The notes under the pieces are model-generated. The model ran no database searches and was not told the origin of the DNA. It worked only from the letters and a program-made list of their open reading frames with translations. From Lysobacteraceae bacterium (GTDB lineage: Bacteria > Pseudomonadota > Gammaproteobacteria > Xanthomonadales > Xanthomonadaceae): a stretch of 10,409 bases of DNA. A program made the translations under genes and the position numbers. Numbering within the stretch: the stretch's first letter is position 1; each line of letters opens with the position of its first letter. Of this stretch, positions 1 to 8,751 are shown one piece after another. Where the stretch lies: NCBI GenBank assembly GCA_028293685.1, contig JAQGOI010000063.1, positions 1 through 10,409 on the forward strand, written 5' to 3'.

Positions 1-708
1 GCTGCCCACCACCACGCCGTCGGACACGGCAGCCATCCGCACCGCGGACAGCGCATCCTTGATGCCAAAGCCGGCGACCACTGGAACCTGGCTGCTTTCG
101 CGGATCCTGCGCAGCCGCGCACCTGCAAGCGTTGCGTCCAGTCCAGCCGCGCCGGTGACACCGGAAAAACTGACGTAGTACAGATAGCCTTGCGCATCGG
201 CGCACAGGCGTTCGATCCGCAGGTCGGTCGTAGTGGGTGCGGCCAGCAGGATCAGTGCCAACCCCTGCGCGCGGAAGTCCGTGCTGAATCCGCCAAGTTC
301 TTCCGGAGGCAGGTCGACGAGCAGCACGCCATCGACGCCCGCTGCGACGGCCTGGCCTGCGAAGCGCTCGGCGCCGCGGATCTCGACGGGGTTGAGATAA
401 CCCATCAGGACCACCGGCGTGGTGGCGTCGAGCTGTCGAAAGCGACGCACCGAATCGAAGATGTAATCCAGTCCGGCGCCGCGTGCCAACGCGCGTTCGG
501 AGCTGCGCTGGATGACGGGCCCGTCCGCCATCGGGTCGGAAAACGCCACGCCCAGTTCGATGAGGTCCGCGCCTGCGGCCACCAGTGCGTGCATCACCGG
601 AACGGTCGCCTCAAGCGATGGATCCCCGGCGGTGACGAAAGGGATCAGTGCCTTGCGACTCCTGGTTTTCAGTTCGGCAAAACGGGTGTCAATGCGATTC
701 ATGCTCAT
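1..708 (-). CDS. trpA: Tryptophan synthase alpha subunit (C-terminus cut by window edge)
   Basis: Cleaves indole-3-glycerol phosphate to indole and glyceraldehyde-3-phosphate; the indole passes through a tunnel to TrpB in the cytoplasmic alpha2-beta2 complex. Seen directly: 236 codons without a stop, against a usual length of about 268. The N-terminal strand IPFVTAGDPS is followed by ADLIELG and FSDPMADGP, which carry the two catalytic acids (Glu51 and Asp62 here, equivalent to E. coli Glu49 and Asp60). A GVTG loop and VAGFGIK further on fit the phosphate-binding part of the TIM barrel. The frame runs off the left edge, so roughly 30 residues are missing. Start: ATG at 708-706; a second in-frame ATG at 702-700 is equally possible, as neither has a strong Shine-Dalgarno. 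It lies 73 nt downstream of trpB, and that gap is filled by a REP pair, so coupling to trpB translation is unlikely. Identification is secure. Confidence 0.97.
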   Translation of the reverse strand, partial: MSMNRIDTRFAELKTRSRKALIPFVTAGDPSLEATVPVMHALVAAGADLIELGVAFSDPMADGPVIQRSSERALARGAGLDYIFDSVRRFRQLDATTPVVLMGYLNPVEIRGAERFAGQAVAAGVDGVLLVDLPPEELGGFSTDFRAQGLALILLAAPTTTDLRIERLCADAQGYLYYVSFSGVTGAAGLDATLAGARLRRIRESSQVPVVAGFGIKDALSAVRMAAVSDGVVVGS

Positions 709-717
709 CTGCTTTTC

Positions 718-781
718 GTGGGCGTGGCTTGCAGCCGCGAGCTCTTGATGGTGAGCAAGGGCTCGCGGCTATAAGCCGCTC

Positions 782-787
<6 letters not shown>
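718..787. repeat. Inverted pair of REP elements between trpB and trpA
   Basis: Two REP-like units face each other. The right unit, read on the minus strand from 787 to about 759, starts with GTAGGAGCGG and contains the palindrome GCGGCT-TAT-AGCCGC. The left unit, read on the plus strand from 718, is a diverged version (GTGGGCGTGG then CTTGCAGCCGCGA). Together they can fold into a long hairpin: AGCCGCGAGC at 733-742 pairs perfectly with 761-770, and after one mismatch CTTG at 744-747 pairs with CAAG at 756-759, leaving an 8-nt loop. No T-run follows on either strand, so it does not look like an intrinsic terminator. The TAG stop of trpB (784-782) lies inside the right unit. By family knowledge such pairs are mobilised by REP-associated tyrosine transposases (RAYT) and can stabilise upstream mRNA; no transposase gene is in this window. 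Confidence 0.85.
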
Positions 788-1999
<1,212 letters not shown>

Positions 2000-2075
2000 C
2001 GGTGTGCGCGGCTGCAGCGGCCGTGCAGTGTAGCGAATCGTCGAATTCAGCCAGTCGACCTGCGGCGCATCCGCC

Positions 2076-2768
2076 TCACGAGTGCTCGACGTGGCAGTCG
2101 GCGCGACGGACTTCCTCGACGAAATGACGCATGCGGTGTCCATCCTTGATGCCGGGCGCCGACTCGATGCCGCTGGCGACATCCACGCCCCACGGCAGCG
2201 TCGCCAGGATCGCGTCGAATATGTTGTCCGGCGTCAGCCCGCCGGCCAGCATCACCGGCTTGGTCAGCGGTTGCGGAATTCGCGACCAGTCGAAGGTGTT
2301 GCCACTGCCGCCGCCGTCGCCCGCACCGTGGCTGTCGAACAGGAACACGGCAGCGCTCGGATAGCGCAACTGCAGCGCGGTGGCGGATTCCACGTCATTG
2401 CCGTTCATCGGTACCGCCTTGAGCCACGGCACGCCGAAGCTGCGACAGAACGCGTCTTCCTCGCTTCCGTGAAACTGCAGCAGCGTTGGCCGCACCTGCC
2501 GGACTGCGTCGCGGACTTCCTCGGGACTGTTGTCGCGGAACAACGCGACGGCATCCACCAGCGGAGCAAGCGCGTTGCGCATCAGGCGGGCTTCTTCGGG
2601 GCGGATCAGGCGTCGGCTGTTGCGGGCAAAGATGAAACCCACCGCATCGACGCCGAGCTCGCTCGCAAGGCGAACGTCACCGGCACGGGTCATCCCGCAG
2701 AACTTGATGCGGGTGCGGAACAGCGTCCGCCGGCGGTCGAGGTTCATTCCGGTCACGTCACGGTCCAT
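2076..2768 (-). CDS. trpF: Phosphoribosylanthranilate isomerase
   Basis: Third committed step of tryptophan synthesis: Amadori rearrangement of N-(5-phosphoribosyl)anthranilate to CdRP, on a cytoplasmic TIM barrel. Seen directly: 230 residues. The motif IKFCGMTR carries the catalytic cysteine (Cys24); VDAVGFIF and SRR follow; LQFHGSE is the conserved strand-4 motif; FLFDSHG carries the catalytic aspartate (Asp145); and the C-terminal AGGLTPDN forms part of the phosphate site. Start: ATG at 2768-2766, 10 nt after the truA stop. A second ATG at 2747 (residue 8) would still leave a full domain, and neither start has a clear Shine-Dalgarno, so the first 7 residues are uncertain. The tight spacing to truA implies co-transcription and probably translational coupling. 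As in xanthomonads I recall, trpF sits with trpB and trpA, not with the trpE-trpGDC genes, which are not in this window. Confidence 0.97.
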   Translation of the reverse strand: MDRDVTGMNLDRRRTLFRTRIKFCGMTRAGDVRLASELGVDAVGFIFARNSRRLIRPEEARLMRNALAPLVDAVALFRDNSPEEVRDAVRQVRPTLLQFHGSEEDAFCRSFGVPWLKAVPMNGNDVESATALQLRYPSAAVFLFDSHGAGDGGGSGNTFDWSRIPQPLTKPVMLAGGLTPDNIFDAILATLPWGVDVASGIESAPGIKDGHRMRHFVEEVRRADCHVEHS

Positions 2769-2778
2769 CGGGTCGCGA

Positions 2779-3582
2779 TCACAGGGTCACCTCTTGCGGC
2801 AGCCGGCACACGGGGGGGTAAAGCGGACCGACGAACACAAGTCCGTCGGGCGGTGCTGTCGGCCCCGCCAGCGTGCGATCCCGCCCCGCCAGCAGTGCCT
2901 GGATCCAATCCTCGGACCGCTCGCCACGCCCGACCAGCAACAGACTACCCACGATGTTGCGGACCATATGGTGAAGAAAGGCATTGGCCTGGACATCGAT
3001 CTCCAGGACGTCCCCGGTCCGGACGACCTCGATGCGCTGCAGATCGCGGCGGGCATGGGGTGCCTGGCAGTGCACCGTGCGGAAGGCGGAGAAGTCGTGC
3101 TGGCCAAGCAACGATTGCGCCGCGCGATGCATGGCGGGGGCATCCAGCGGACGCCGTTCCCAGGACAGGTACTGCCGGTGCAGCGCGGGTCGTACCGGCC
3201 GATTGAGGATCCGGTAGCGATAGCGACGGGCGCGCGCCGAAAAGCGCGCGTTGAAATCGCCATCGACGGGCATGCACCAGAGCGCGCAGATCGCCGCTGG
3301 CAACCGGGTCGTGGCGCCGAGCACCCAGCCCCGCGGCTCGCGCGCGGCATCACTGTCGAAATGGATGACCTGGCACGCCGCATGGACGCCGGCATCGGTG
3401 CGTCCAGCGCAGGTGACATCCACGGCGTGTCCGGCGACGAACGACAACGCGTCTTCGACCGCAGCCTGGAGTGTTGGCTCGCGGCGTCGCGGCCGGATCG
3501 AACCATCGTCGCCCCGCGCATTGAGCCGTTGCCAGCCGGAGAATTCGCTGCCGTCGTACTCGACGCCCAGCGCGTAACGCAC
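2779..3582 (-). CDS. truA: tRNA pseudouridine(38-40) synthase
   Basis: Isomerises uridines 38-40 in the anticodon arm of many tRNAs. Seen directly: 267 residues, the usual length. The N-terminal strand is [14 protein letters not shown], and the catalytic aspartate is Asp63 in [22 protein letters not shown] and the C-terminal [17 protein letters not shown] are hallmark TruA segments, the latter nearly identical to E. coli. Start: GTG at 3582-3580, chosen because GGAGG lies 8 nt upstream and the protein starts directly at the first strand, as in the family. Oddity: between GWQRLN and PTLQAAVE there are about a dozen extra residues rich in Gly, Asp and Arg (positions 22-35) compared with E. coli TruA. 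The gene follows fimV after 27 nt and precedes trpF by 10 nt, so it is an internal member of the run. Confidence 0.97.
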   Translation of the reverse strand: MRYALGVEYDGSEFSGWQRLNARGDDGSIRPRRREPTLQAAVEDALSFVAGHAVDVTCAGRTDAGVHAACQVIHFDSDAAREPRGWVLGATTRLPAAICALWCMPVDGDFNARFSARARRYRYRILNRPVRPALHRQYLSWERRPLDAPAMHRAAQSLLGQHDFSAFRTVHCQAPHARRDLQRIEVVRTGDVLEIDVQANAFLHHMVRNIVGSLLLVGRGERSEDWIQALLAGRDRTLAGPTAPPDGLVFVGPLYPPVCRLPQEVTL

Positions 3583-3590
3583 GCGCTCAG

Positions 3591-3595
3591 CCTCC
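3591..3595 (-). promoter_or_regulatory. Shine-Dalgarno that fixes the GTG start of truA
   Basis: GGAGG read on the minus strand ends 8 nt before the GTG at 3582-3580. There is no in-frame ATG nearby, so this site decides the start. It lies within the 27-nt gap after the fimV stop codon. Confidence 0.75.
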
Positions 3596-3609
3596 GCGAC
3601 CGCTGCGCA

Positions 3610-5451
3610 TCAAAGGTCGCGCAGCAATCGGGCTGCGGTGGCGCGCGCCGCCGGATCGCGGCCATCCAGGACTTCGCGCAACAGCACCTTTGCAGCCTCC
3701 TCGTCGCCGCGGTCCAGACAGGATTGGGCTTGCCCGAGCAAATGGCTCCCGTCGACAGCGGGCTCGGGGTACAACCCGACGGTCGTGCCGCCGTGCCATG
3801 GCGGCGCCACTGGTTCGGATGCAGTTGATGCCTGGCGTAAGGGTTCCGTCGGTCCGGAGGCCACGGCCTGGTCGGCGATGGACGCCGCTTCAGGGATGGC
3901 GGTCGCCGCCTGCGATGGGCGATCGGCCGCGGCGCCCGGCATGCTCGCTGCCAGGGCCTCGACATCGAAACTGCGCCGCGGATCCGGGGCTGCGCTCCGG
4001 CGCCGGCGGGTCAACAGCCAGCCGAGCAATGCGGCAACCAAAAGGGCGACACCACCGCCCCACAGCCATGCCGGCGTCGCCGGGGGAGCTGGCGCTGGTT
4101 GCACGGCCCCAGTCGACTGCACGGGTTGCGCCTTGGGCGTAACCGGCGCCGCCGCTTTCTGATTCGATTTCGCCAGGGTCTGTTGCGCGGACGCCAGCGC
4201 ACTGTCCTTCATGGTCAGCAGTTGCTGCTGTTGCTGCTGCAACTTCTCGAGCTCGGCCACCCGCGTCTTCAATTCGCCGACCTCCGCATCGCGGGCAGCC
4301 AGCGTCTCCTTTGTTTCCTGCAGTTGCTGTCGCAGCATCTCGCCCTCGCCGCCGGCTTCGATTCCGGATTGTGTACCCGCCCGCTGGCGGCTTCCTGCCG
4401 ACGGCGGAATGATTTCCAGCCGTGCGCCCGCGTTGTGCCGTGGTCCTGCACTCTTTGCCGCTGCCGCCGTCGCGAGCTTTTCGCTGCTACCCGCAACCGC
4501 TGCCGGTTGCGGTTGTGGTTGACGCGCCGCGCGCCACTGCCCGATCTGCTCATGCAGTGCCGCGGCCGCTTGCGCGCGATCCATCTGCGCAACGTCATTG
4601 GCAGGCGGAATCCGGAGCACGGCGCCCTGCTTGAGCCGGTTGACGTTGCCGCCGATGAACGCATCCGGGTTCGCCCGCAACAACGCCAGCATCGTCTGGG
4701 CAGCGCTGTAGCCGCTGGTGCCTTCCAGGCCGGCCGCGATGCCGGCAAGATTCTCGCCCGCGCGCACCGGCCCGTACTGTGCGGCAGTGGCTGCGGCAGC
4801 CTGCGTACCAGGCGACAGCGCCGCCGGGGGCGGAAGCGGTTCACGGTCAGCCGGGGGCACGGTTGGCACCGGTGCGGGCGGCGGAGCGACCGCGACGGGC
4901 GGCGGCGGACGGGGCGCAGGCACAGGCACCGGCGGCGCTGGCTGGGCAACGACCGGCGCCTCGGGCGGCCGGATGACCAGGTTGGGCGGCGCGACCGTCG
5001 GCGCCTGGATCGGAGCCAGCAATGGAGCTGCGACGGTATTGGGCGTATCGAGCAGCGCAGAGTACTCGCGCACGAGTCGCCCTTCCGCCCAATCGACCTG
5101 CAACAGGAAAGTCAGCAAGGGCGTCTGCACCGGCATTTCGCTGGTGACGCGGATGACAGGTCGTCCGGCCGTATCCAGTGCCGGCTCGAAACGCAGCGTG
5201 GACACCAGACCCTGCGGCGGCTCCAGGCCGACACGCGCGAATGTATCGGGCGAGGCCAGTTGCGCCTGCAGGCCCTGCAGTTCGGTCGGGTCGCTGGAAA
5301 TGATCGGGATTTCCGCGACCAGTGGCTGGCCTGGCTTCGACTTGACCTGAAGCTGGCCCAGCCCCAGAGCGGCTGCTGGCCCGGCCGCGACGGCAAGCGC
5401 AGCGGCAAGCAGCAAGGAAAGTACGACTGGCGACCTGCTGCTCACGCCCAT
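3610..5451 (-). CDS. fimV: FimV/HubP-family polar hub protein
   Basis: Inner-membrane, peptidoglycan-binding organiser of the cell pole needed for type IV pilus assembly and twitching in relatives. Seen directly (numbering from ATG 5451, 613 residues): signal peptide 1-28 ending PAAA; FimV N-terminal domain 29-137 opening with LGLGQLQVKSKPGQPL; Pro/Ala-rich periplasmic linker 147-214; LysM-like module about 226-284 (GPVRAGENL to LKQGAVLRIPP); coiled coil about 373-430 with a run of six Gln (405-410), encoded by a 9-nt unit repeated twice at 4222-4239; one membrane span 462-480 followed by RRRR; and a conserved C-terminal helical motif 570-613 (AQSCLDRGDEEAAKVLLREVL). The cytoplasmic part is only about 130 residues, with no extended TPR array as in Pseudomonas FimV. 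Start: the frame is open to 5520, overlapping asd. A GTG at 5445 has better spacing from the AAGGGG at 5457-5452 than ATG 5451 and is a good alternative. A weak promoter candidate (TTGCGG 5503-5498, 18-nt spacer, TAGAGT 5479-5474) lies upstream. Confidence 0.93.
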   Translation of the reverse strand: MGVSSRSPVVLSLLLAAALAVAAGPAAALGLGQLQVKSKPGQPLVAEIPIISSDPTELQGLQAQLASPDTFARVGLEPPQGLVSTLRFEPALDTAGRPVIRVTSEMPVQTPLLTFLLQVDWAEGRLVREYSALLDTPNTVAAPLLAPIQAPTVAPPNLVIRPPEAPVVAQPAPPVPVPAPRPPPPVAVAPPPAPVPTVPPADREPLPPPAALSPGTQAAAATAAQYGPVRAGENLAGIAAGLEGTSGYSAAQTMLALLRANPDAFIGGNVNRLKQGAVLRIPPANDVAQMDRAQAAAALHEQIGQWRAARQPQPQPAAVAGSSEKLATAAAAKSAGPRHNAGARLEIIPPSAGSRQRAGTQSGIEAGGEGEMLRQQLQETKETLAARDAEVGELKTRVAELEKLQQQQQQLLTMKDSALASAQQTLAKSNQKAAAPVTPKAQPVQSTGAVQPAPAPPATPAWLWGGGVALLVAALLGWLLTRRRRSAAPDPRRSFDVEALAASMPGAAADRPSQAATAIPEAASIADQAVASGPTEPLRQASTASEPVAPPWHGGTTVGLYPEPAVDGSHLLGQAQSCLDRGDEEAAKVLLREVLDGRDPAARATAARLLRDL

Positions 5452-5506
5452 CCCCTTGGCCCCGATTGCCACGACTCTAGCCGTCCGTGCCGGGCAACCG
5501 CAATGC

Positions 5507-6523
5507 TCAAGGATGCGCAATGACCCACTCGGCGATCTGCACGGCGTTCAGTGCAGCACCCTTCCGGATGTTGTCCGACACGATCCACAGGTTCAAGCCG
5601 CGCGGATGCGACAGGTCATCGCGGATACGGCCGACGTAGACGGCATCCTTCCCCGACGCATGCGTCACCGGCGTCGGATAGCCACCGGCAACCGGCTCAT
5701 CGACTACTTCTATCCCGGGCGACGCTTCCAGCAGCTTGCGCGCGTCGGCTGCCGACAGCTTGTCGCGCGTTTCAATGTTGACGACTTCCGAGTGGCCGTA
5801 GAACACCGGCACCCGAACGACCGTGGCATTCACGCGGATGCTGTCGTCGCCGAGGATCTTCCGCGTTTCCCAGACCAGCTTCATCTCCTCGGTGGTGTAG
5901 CCGTTGTCGGTGAAGTCGCCGCCGTGGGGAATCACGTTGAATGCGATCTGCACCGGGTACACCTCGGCGGTGACGGGCTGGAAATTCAATAACCCTGCCG
6001 TCTGCCGTCCCAGCTCCTCCAGCGCAAGGCGGCCGGTGCCGGACACCGACTGGTAGGTGGCGATGTTCAGTCGCTCGATGCCCACCTGGCGGTGGATGGG
6101 CCCGAGTGCCACGAGCATCTGCATCGTCGAGCAATTGGGATTGGCGATGATGCCGCGCGGACGGTTGGCGGCTGCTTCCGGATTGACCTCGGACACGACC
6201 AGCGGCACATCATCGTCGTTTCGGAATGCCGAGGAATTGTCGATGACGACCGCACCGGCAGCCGCAAACTTCGGCGCATATTCCTTCGACGTCGAACCGC
6301 CTGCCGAAAACAACGCGATGTCCACGCCTACCGGATCGAATGTGGCCAGATCCTGCACGACCAGCTGACGATTGCCGAACGAGACCTTGAAACCGGCCGA
6401 CCGCGAACTCGCCAGCGCGATGACCTCGCTCGCGGGGAATCGCCGCTCGGACAGGATCGACAGCATCACCTCGCCCACGGCGCCCGTAGCGCCTACAACC
6501 GCCACCTTGTATGTCCTGCTCAT
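5507..6523 (-). CDS. asd: Aspartate-semialdehyde dehydrogenase
   Basis: Reduces L-aspartyl-4-phosphate to aspartate semialdehyde with NADPH, at the branch point to lysine/diaminopimelate, threonine, methionine and isoleucine. Seen directly: 338 residues. The NADPH loop is VVGATGAVGE at the N-terminus, followed by SAGGSTSKEY. The active-site cysteine is Cys131 in NPNCSTMQ, Gln158 lies in TYQSVSG, and the catalytic base is His244 in FYGHSE; GGDFTDNGYTTEE contributes substrate-binding acids. The GATGAVG type resembles the Gram-positive/Asd2 class, not the E. coli K-12 Asd. Start: ATG at 6523-6521, giving MSRTYKVAVVG. A TTG at 6541 would add six residues (MDNDTT), but they precede the conserved strand and have no support. 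No strong Shine-Dalgarno is visible. fimV follows after 55 nt; upstream, 127 nt with a REP pair separate it from aroC. Confidence 0.98.
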   Translation of the reverse strand: MSRTYKVAVVGATGAVGEVMLSILSERRFPASEVIALASSRSAGFKVSFGNRQLVVQDLATFDPVGVDIALFSAGGSTSKEYAPKFAAAGAVVIDNSSAFRNDDDVPLVVSEVNPEAAANRPRGIIANPNCSTMQMLVALGPIHRQVGIERLNIATYQSVSGTGRLALEELGRQTAGLLNFQPVTAEVYPVQIAFNVIPHGGDFTDNGYTTEEMKLVWETRKILGDDSIRVNATVVRVPVFYGHSEVVNIETRDKLSAADARKLLEASPGIEVVDEPVAGGYPTPVTHASGKDAVYVGRIRDDLSHPRGLNLWIVSDNIRKGAALNAVQIAEWVIAHP

Positions 6524-6564
6524 TGTTGTGTCGTTATCCAAAGAAATTGTGGATCGATGTGCGT

Positions 6565-6642
6565 TTGTAGGAGCGGCTTCAGCCGCGACCGAAGTGCATC
6601 CTCAAGTATTCCAAAAGGTCGCGGCTGAAGCCGCTCCTACAA
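6565..6642. repeat. Perfect inverted pair of REP elements between aroC and asd
   Basis: Two 26-nt units, 6565-6590 and 6617-6642, are exact reverse complements and are separated by 26 nt (6591-6616). Each begins TTGTAGGAGCGG and continues CTTCAGCCGCGACC, with its own small palindrome (GCGGC-TTCA-GCCGC). As RNA the pair would form a 26-bp stem. No T-run follows, so I do not call it a terminator. It starts 8 nt downstream of the aroC stop. The unit shares its GTAG head and GCGGCT stem with the pair between trpB and trpA (718-787), so both belong to one REP family, of the type dispersed by RAYT transposases. The exact symmetry suggests recent mobility or recent conversion. Confidence 0.93.
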
Positions 6643-6650
6643 GGGACGGA

Positions 6651-7748
6651 TTACATGGCAGCGCCGGGTGGAATGCGGGGAAACACCTCGCCGACGTCGC
6701 CGCATTGCGCGCGGTGTCGCAATGCCTGGTCCATCAGCACCAGCGCCATCATCGCCTCGCAGATGGGCGTGGCGCGAATCCCGACGCAGGGATCATGGCG
6801 GCCGGTGGTCACGATTTCGACTTCATCGCCATGCACATCCAGGCCGCGAGCCGGCAGGCGCAGGCTTGAGGTCGGCTTGAACGCGGTCGATACCACGATC
6901 GCCTGCCCGCTGCTGATGCCGCCAAGGATGCCGCCGGCGTGATTGGAGAGGAAGCCGGCGTGCGTGGCCTCGTCGCGGTGTGCACTGCCGCGCTGTGCAA
7001 CAGCAGCGAAACCGTCGCCGATTTCCACCCCCTTGACGGCATTGATCGACATCATTGCCGCCGCCAGTTCACTGTCGAGCTTGCCGTAGATCGGCTCCCC
7101 CCAACCAGGTGGTACACCCGTCGCGATGGTGGTGACGCGCGCGCCCACCGAATCGCCGGACTTGCGCAGCGCATCCATGTACGCCTCGAGTTCGGACACC
7201 TGGGCGACATCCGGCCAGAAAAACGGGTTGGATTCGACCGCCGCCCAGTCGGTGGTGCGCGGCACGACCTCGCCGATCTGCGCCAGATACCCGCGCACCC
7301 GGACGCCGTGGCGATCAAGCAACCATTGTTTGGCGATGACCGCGGCGGCCACGCGCATCGTGGTCTCGCGCGCACTGCTGCGGCCGCCGCCGCGTGGATC
7401 GCGAATGCCGTATTTCTGCCAATAGGTGTAGTCGGCATGCCCGGGACGGAACTGTTCGACGATGCGGTCGTAATCCTTGCCACGGGCATCGGTATTGCGG
7501 ATCAACAACGCGATCGGCGTGCCCGTGGTGATGCCTTCGTACACACCCGAAAGGATTTCGACGGCGTCGGCTTCGTGTCGGGCCGACGTGTGGCGCGACT
7601 TTCCGGTGGCCCTGCGGGCAAGGTCCGTGACGAAGGTTTCAGCGGATATCGCCATGCCCGGCGGACAGCCATCGACCACGCAACCGATCGCGGGTCCGTG
7701 CGATTCGCCGAAGGTGGTCACGCGGAACAGGTGCCCGAACGTATTCAC
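6651..7748 (-). CDS. aroC: Chorismate synthase
   Basis: Last step of the shikimate pathway: trans-1,4 elimination of phosphate from EPSP to give chorismate, requiring reduced FMN. Seen directly: 365 residues, the normal length. The three family signatures are present: FGESHG at 13-18; RPGHADYTY around 101-109 followed by [15 protein letters not shown] around 120-133; and the C-terminal [13 protein letters not shown]. Start: GTG at 7748-7746, giving [18 protein letters not shown]. The GTG shares a GTGA with the TGA stop of prmB (4-nt overlap), and there is no convincing Shine-Dalgarno, which suggests translation by termination-reinitiation. A REP pair follows 8 nt after the stop codon. AroC supplies chorismate to the trpFBA products encoded further along the same strand. 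Confidence 0.98.
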   Translation of the reverse strand: MNTFGHLFRVTTFGESHGPAIGCVVDGCPPGMAISAETFVTDLARRATGKSRHTSARHEADAVEILSGVYEGITTGTPIALLIRNTDARGKDYDRIVEQFRPGHADYTYWQKYGIRDPRGGGRSSARETTMRVAAAVIAKQWLLDRHGVRVRGYLAQIGEVVPRTTDWAAVESNPFFWPDVAQVSELEAYMDALRKSGDSVGARVTTIATGVPPGWGEPIYGKLDSELAAAMMSINAVKGVEIGDGFAAVAQRGSAHRDEATHAGFLSNHAGGILGGISSGQAIVVSTAFKPTSSLRLPARGLDVHGDEVEIVTTGRHDPCVGIRATPICEAMMALVLMDQALRHRAQCGDVGEVFPRIPPGAAM

Positions 7749-8662
7749 GGACGCTTGTCGGCAAGCTTCTTGATGCGCGCGTGGTGGGTGACCAGGTCGT
7801 GGCGGTCGGCAACGAAGATCCCCATCTGTCCGACCTTGAACTCGACCCAGGCCAGCGGCAATTCAGGCAGCAGGCGCGCCAGAGCCTCTTCCGCTTCCCC
7901 GACTTCGCAGATCAGCAGGCCGCGATCGGTCAGATGCAGCGGCGCGTCGCGCAGGATCTTCAACGCAAGATCCAGCCCGTCGGCGCCGGCGCGCAATCCA
8001 AGCTCGGGCTCGTGATCGTATTCCGGCGGCAACGCATCGGTTTCGGTATTGGTCACGTACGGTGGATTGGTGACGATCAGGTCGTAGTGCTCGCCCTGCA
8101 GGGCGGAGAACAGATCGGACTTCAGCAGCCGCACGTTGTCGGCATGCAACCGGCTTTTGTTCGACTGCGCCAACGCGAGGGCGTCGTCGCTGATGTCGGC
8201 GGCGTCGACCTGCCATTCGGGGTTGTAGTGCGCCATGGCAATGCCGATGCAGCCAGAGCCCGTGCACAGGTCGAGTGCGCGACGCACTTCGCGATCGCCG
8301 AGCCACGGCTCGAATCCGTTCTCGATCAACTCGGCGATCGGCGAACGCGGCACCAGTGCACGCGGGTCGCTATTGAAGCTCAAGCCGGCGAACCACGCCT
8401 CGCCGGTCAGGTACGCCACCGGAATCCGCTCCTCGATGCGACGCAGGAACAGTCCCAGCACGTCTTCCTTTTCCGCCAGCGTGACGCGCGACTGGCCATA
8501 GGCCGGACCGATGTCATGGGGCAGATGCAGCGCATGCAGCGTCAGGTGCGTCGCTTCGTCGATCGCATTGTCGTAGCTGTGGCCGAAACTCAACCCGGCT
8601 GCGTTGAAACGGCTGGCGCCGTAGCGGATCAGGTCGATGATCGTCTGCAGTTCGTCGGTCAT
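7745..8662 (-). CDS. prmB: Ribosomal protein L3 N5-glutamine methyltransferase
   Basis: SAM-dependent methylation of a glutamine side chain in ribosomal protein L3 (Gln150 in E. coli). Seen directly: 305 residues. The N-terminal helical domain aligns with E. coli PrmB by eye (ELQTI.D..R....RF.AA....GH..DN..DEA). [16 protein letters not shown] and [11 protein letters not shown] follow, which is the PrmB version of the linker (PrmC has a different one). The SAM loop is [13 protein letters not shown] (130-142), and the glutamine-binding NPPY is at 199-202. [17 protein letters not shown] and LLICEVG are also PrmB-like. Start: ATG at 8662, with no clear Shine-Dalgarno but with a TATAAT about 36 nt upstream, so a short leader. 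It is the first gene of the minus-strand run and overlaps aroC by 4 nt. The pairing prmB-aroC is common in gammaproteobacteria. Confidence 0.97.
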   Translation of the reverse strand: MTDELQTIIDLIRYGASRFNAAGLSFGHSYDNAIDEATHLTLHALHLPHDIGPAYGQSRVTLAEKEDVLGLFLRRIEERIPVAYLTGEAWFAGLSFNSDPRALVPRSPIAELIENGFEPWLGDREVRRALDLCTGSGCIGIAMAHYNPEWQVDAADISDDALALAQSNKSRLHADNVRLLKSDLFSALQGEHYDLIVTNPPYVTNTETDALPPEYDHEPELGLRAGADGLDLALKILRDAPLHLTDRGLLICEVGEAEEALARLLPELPLAWVEFKVGQMGIFVADRHDLVTHHARIKKLADKRP

Positions 8663-8697
8663 GAGGCGGACGCGCCCGGGCGATCGGTAGGCCGGCG

Positions 8698-8703
8698 ATT
8701 ATA
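8698..8703 (-). promoter_or_regulatory. Probable -10 box of the prmB-aroC promoter
   Basis: A perfect TATAAT is read on the minus strand, so transcription would begin near 8691 and give a leader of about 29 nt to the prmB ATG. No good -35 is seen at the right distance (the hexamer 17 nt upstream is TCATGA), so activator help or a weak promoter is possible. On the opposite strand TATCAT (8719-8724) is a poor -10 candidate for the divergent SCO gene, with no -35. The gap 8663-8751 is only 89 nt, so both promoters would overlap. Confidence 0.5.
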
Positions 8704-8751
8704 GCCGTGCGGCCCCGGTATCATGACTGCCGTCCTTTTGCGCGGATCGCC

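Noticed and set aside
733..770. Intrinsic terminator between trpB and trpA
   Set aside because: The stem is strong, but no T-run follows on either strand, and the sequence is explained by the REP pair.
2027..2058. Promoter for trpB in the 76-nt gap after trpF (TACACT as -10)
   Set aside because: No -35 at 16-18 nt; the nearest TCGACT is 20 nt away. Too weak to list as a feature.
2000..2182. N-terminal extension of trpB to 2182
   Set aside because: It overlaps trpF coding sequence and its residues are unlike any TrpB N-terminus; ATG at 1999 gives the conventional protein.
2082..3828. Long plus-strand open frames opposite trpF and truA (374 and 432 codons)
   Set aside because: They lie antisense to genes with clear catalytic motifs, have low-complexity Arg/Ala/Pro-rich translations and match no family. 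High GC content produces such frames.
4099..5523. 474-codon plus-strand frame opposite fimV
   Set aside because: Arg-rich translation with Leu runs mirroring the Gln and Pro codons of fimV; no domain is recognisable. It is a shadow of fimV.
6565..6642. CRISPR repeat or terminator between aroC and asd
   Set aside because: Only two copies, in inverted orientation, with internal palindromes and no T-tract; this is a REP pair.
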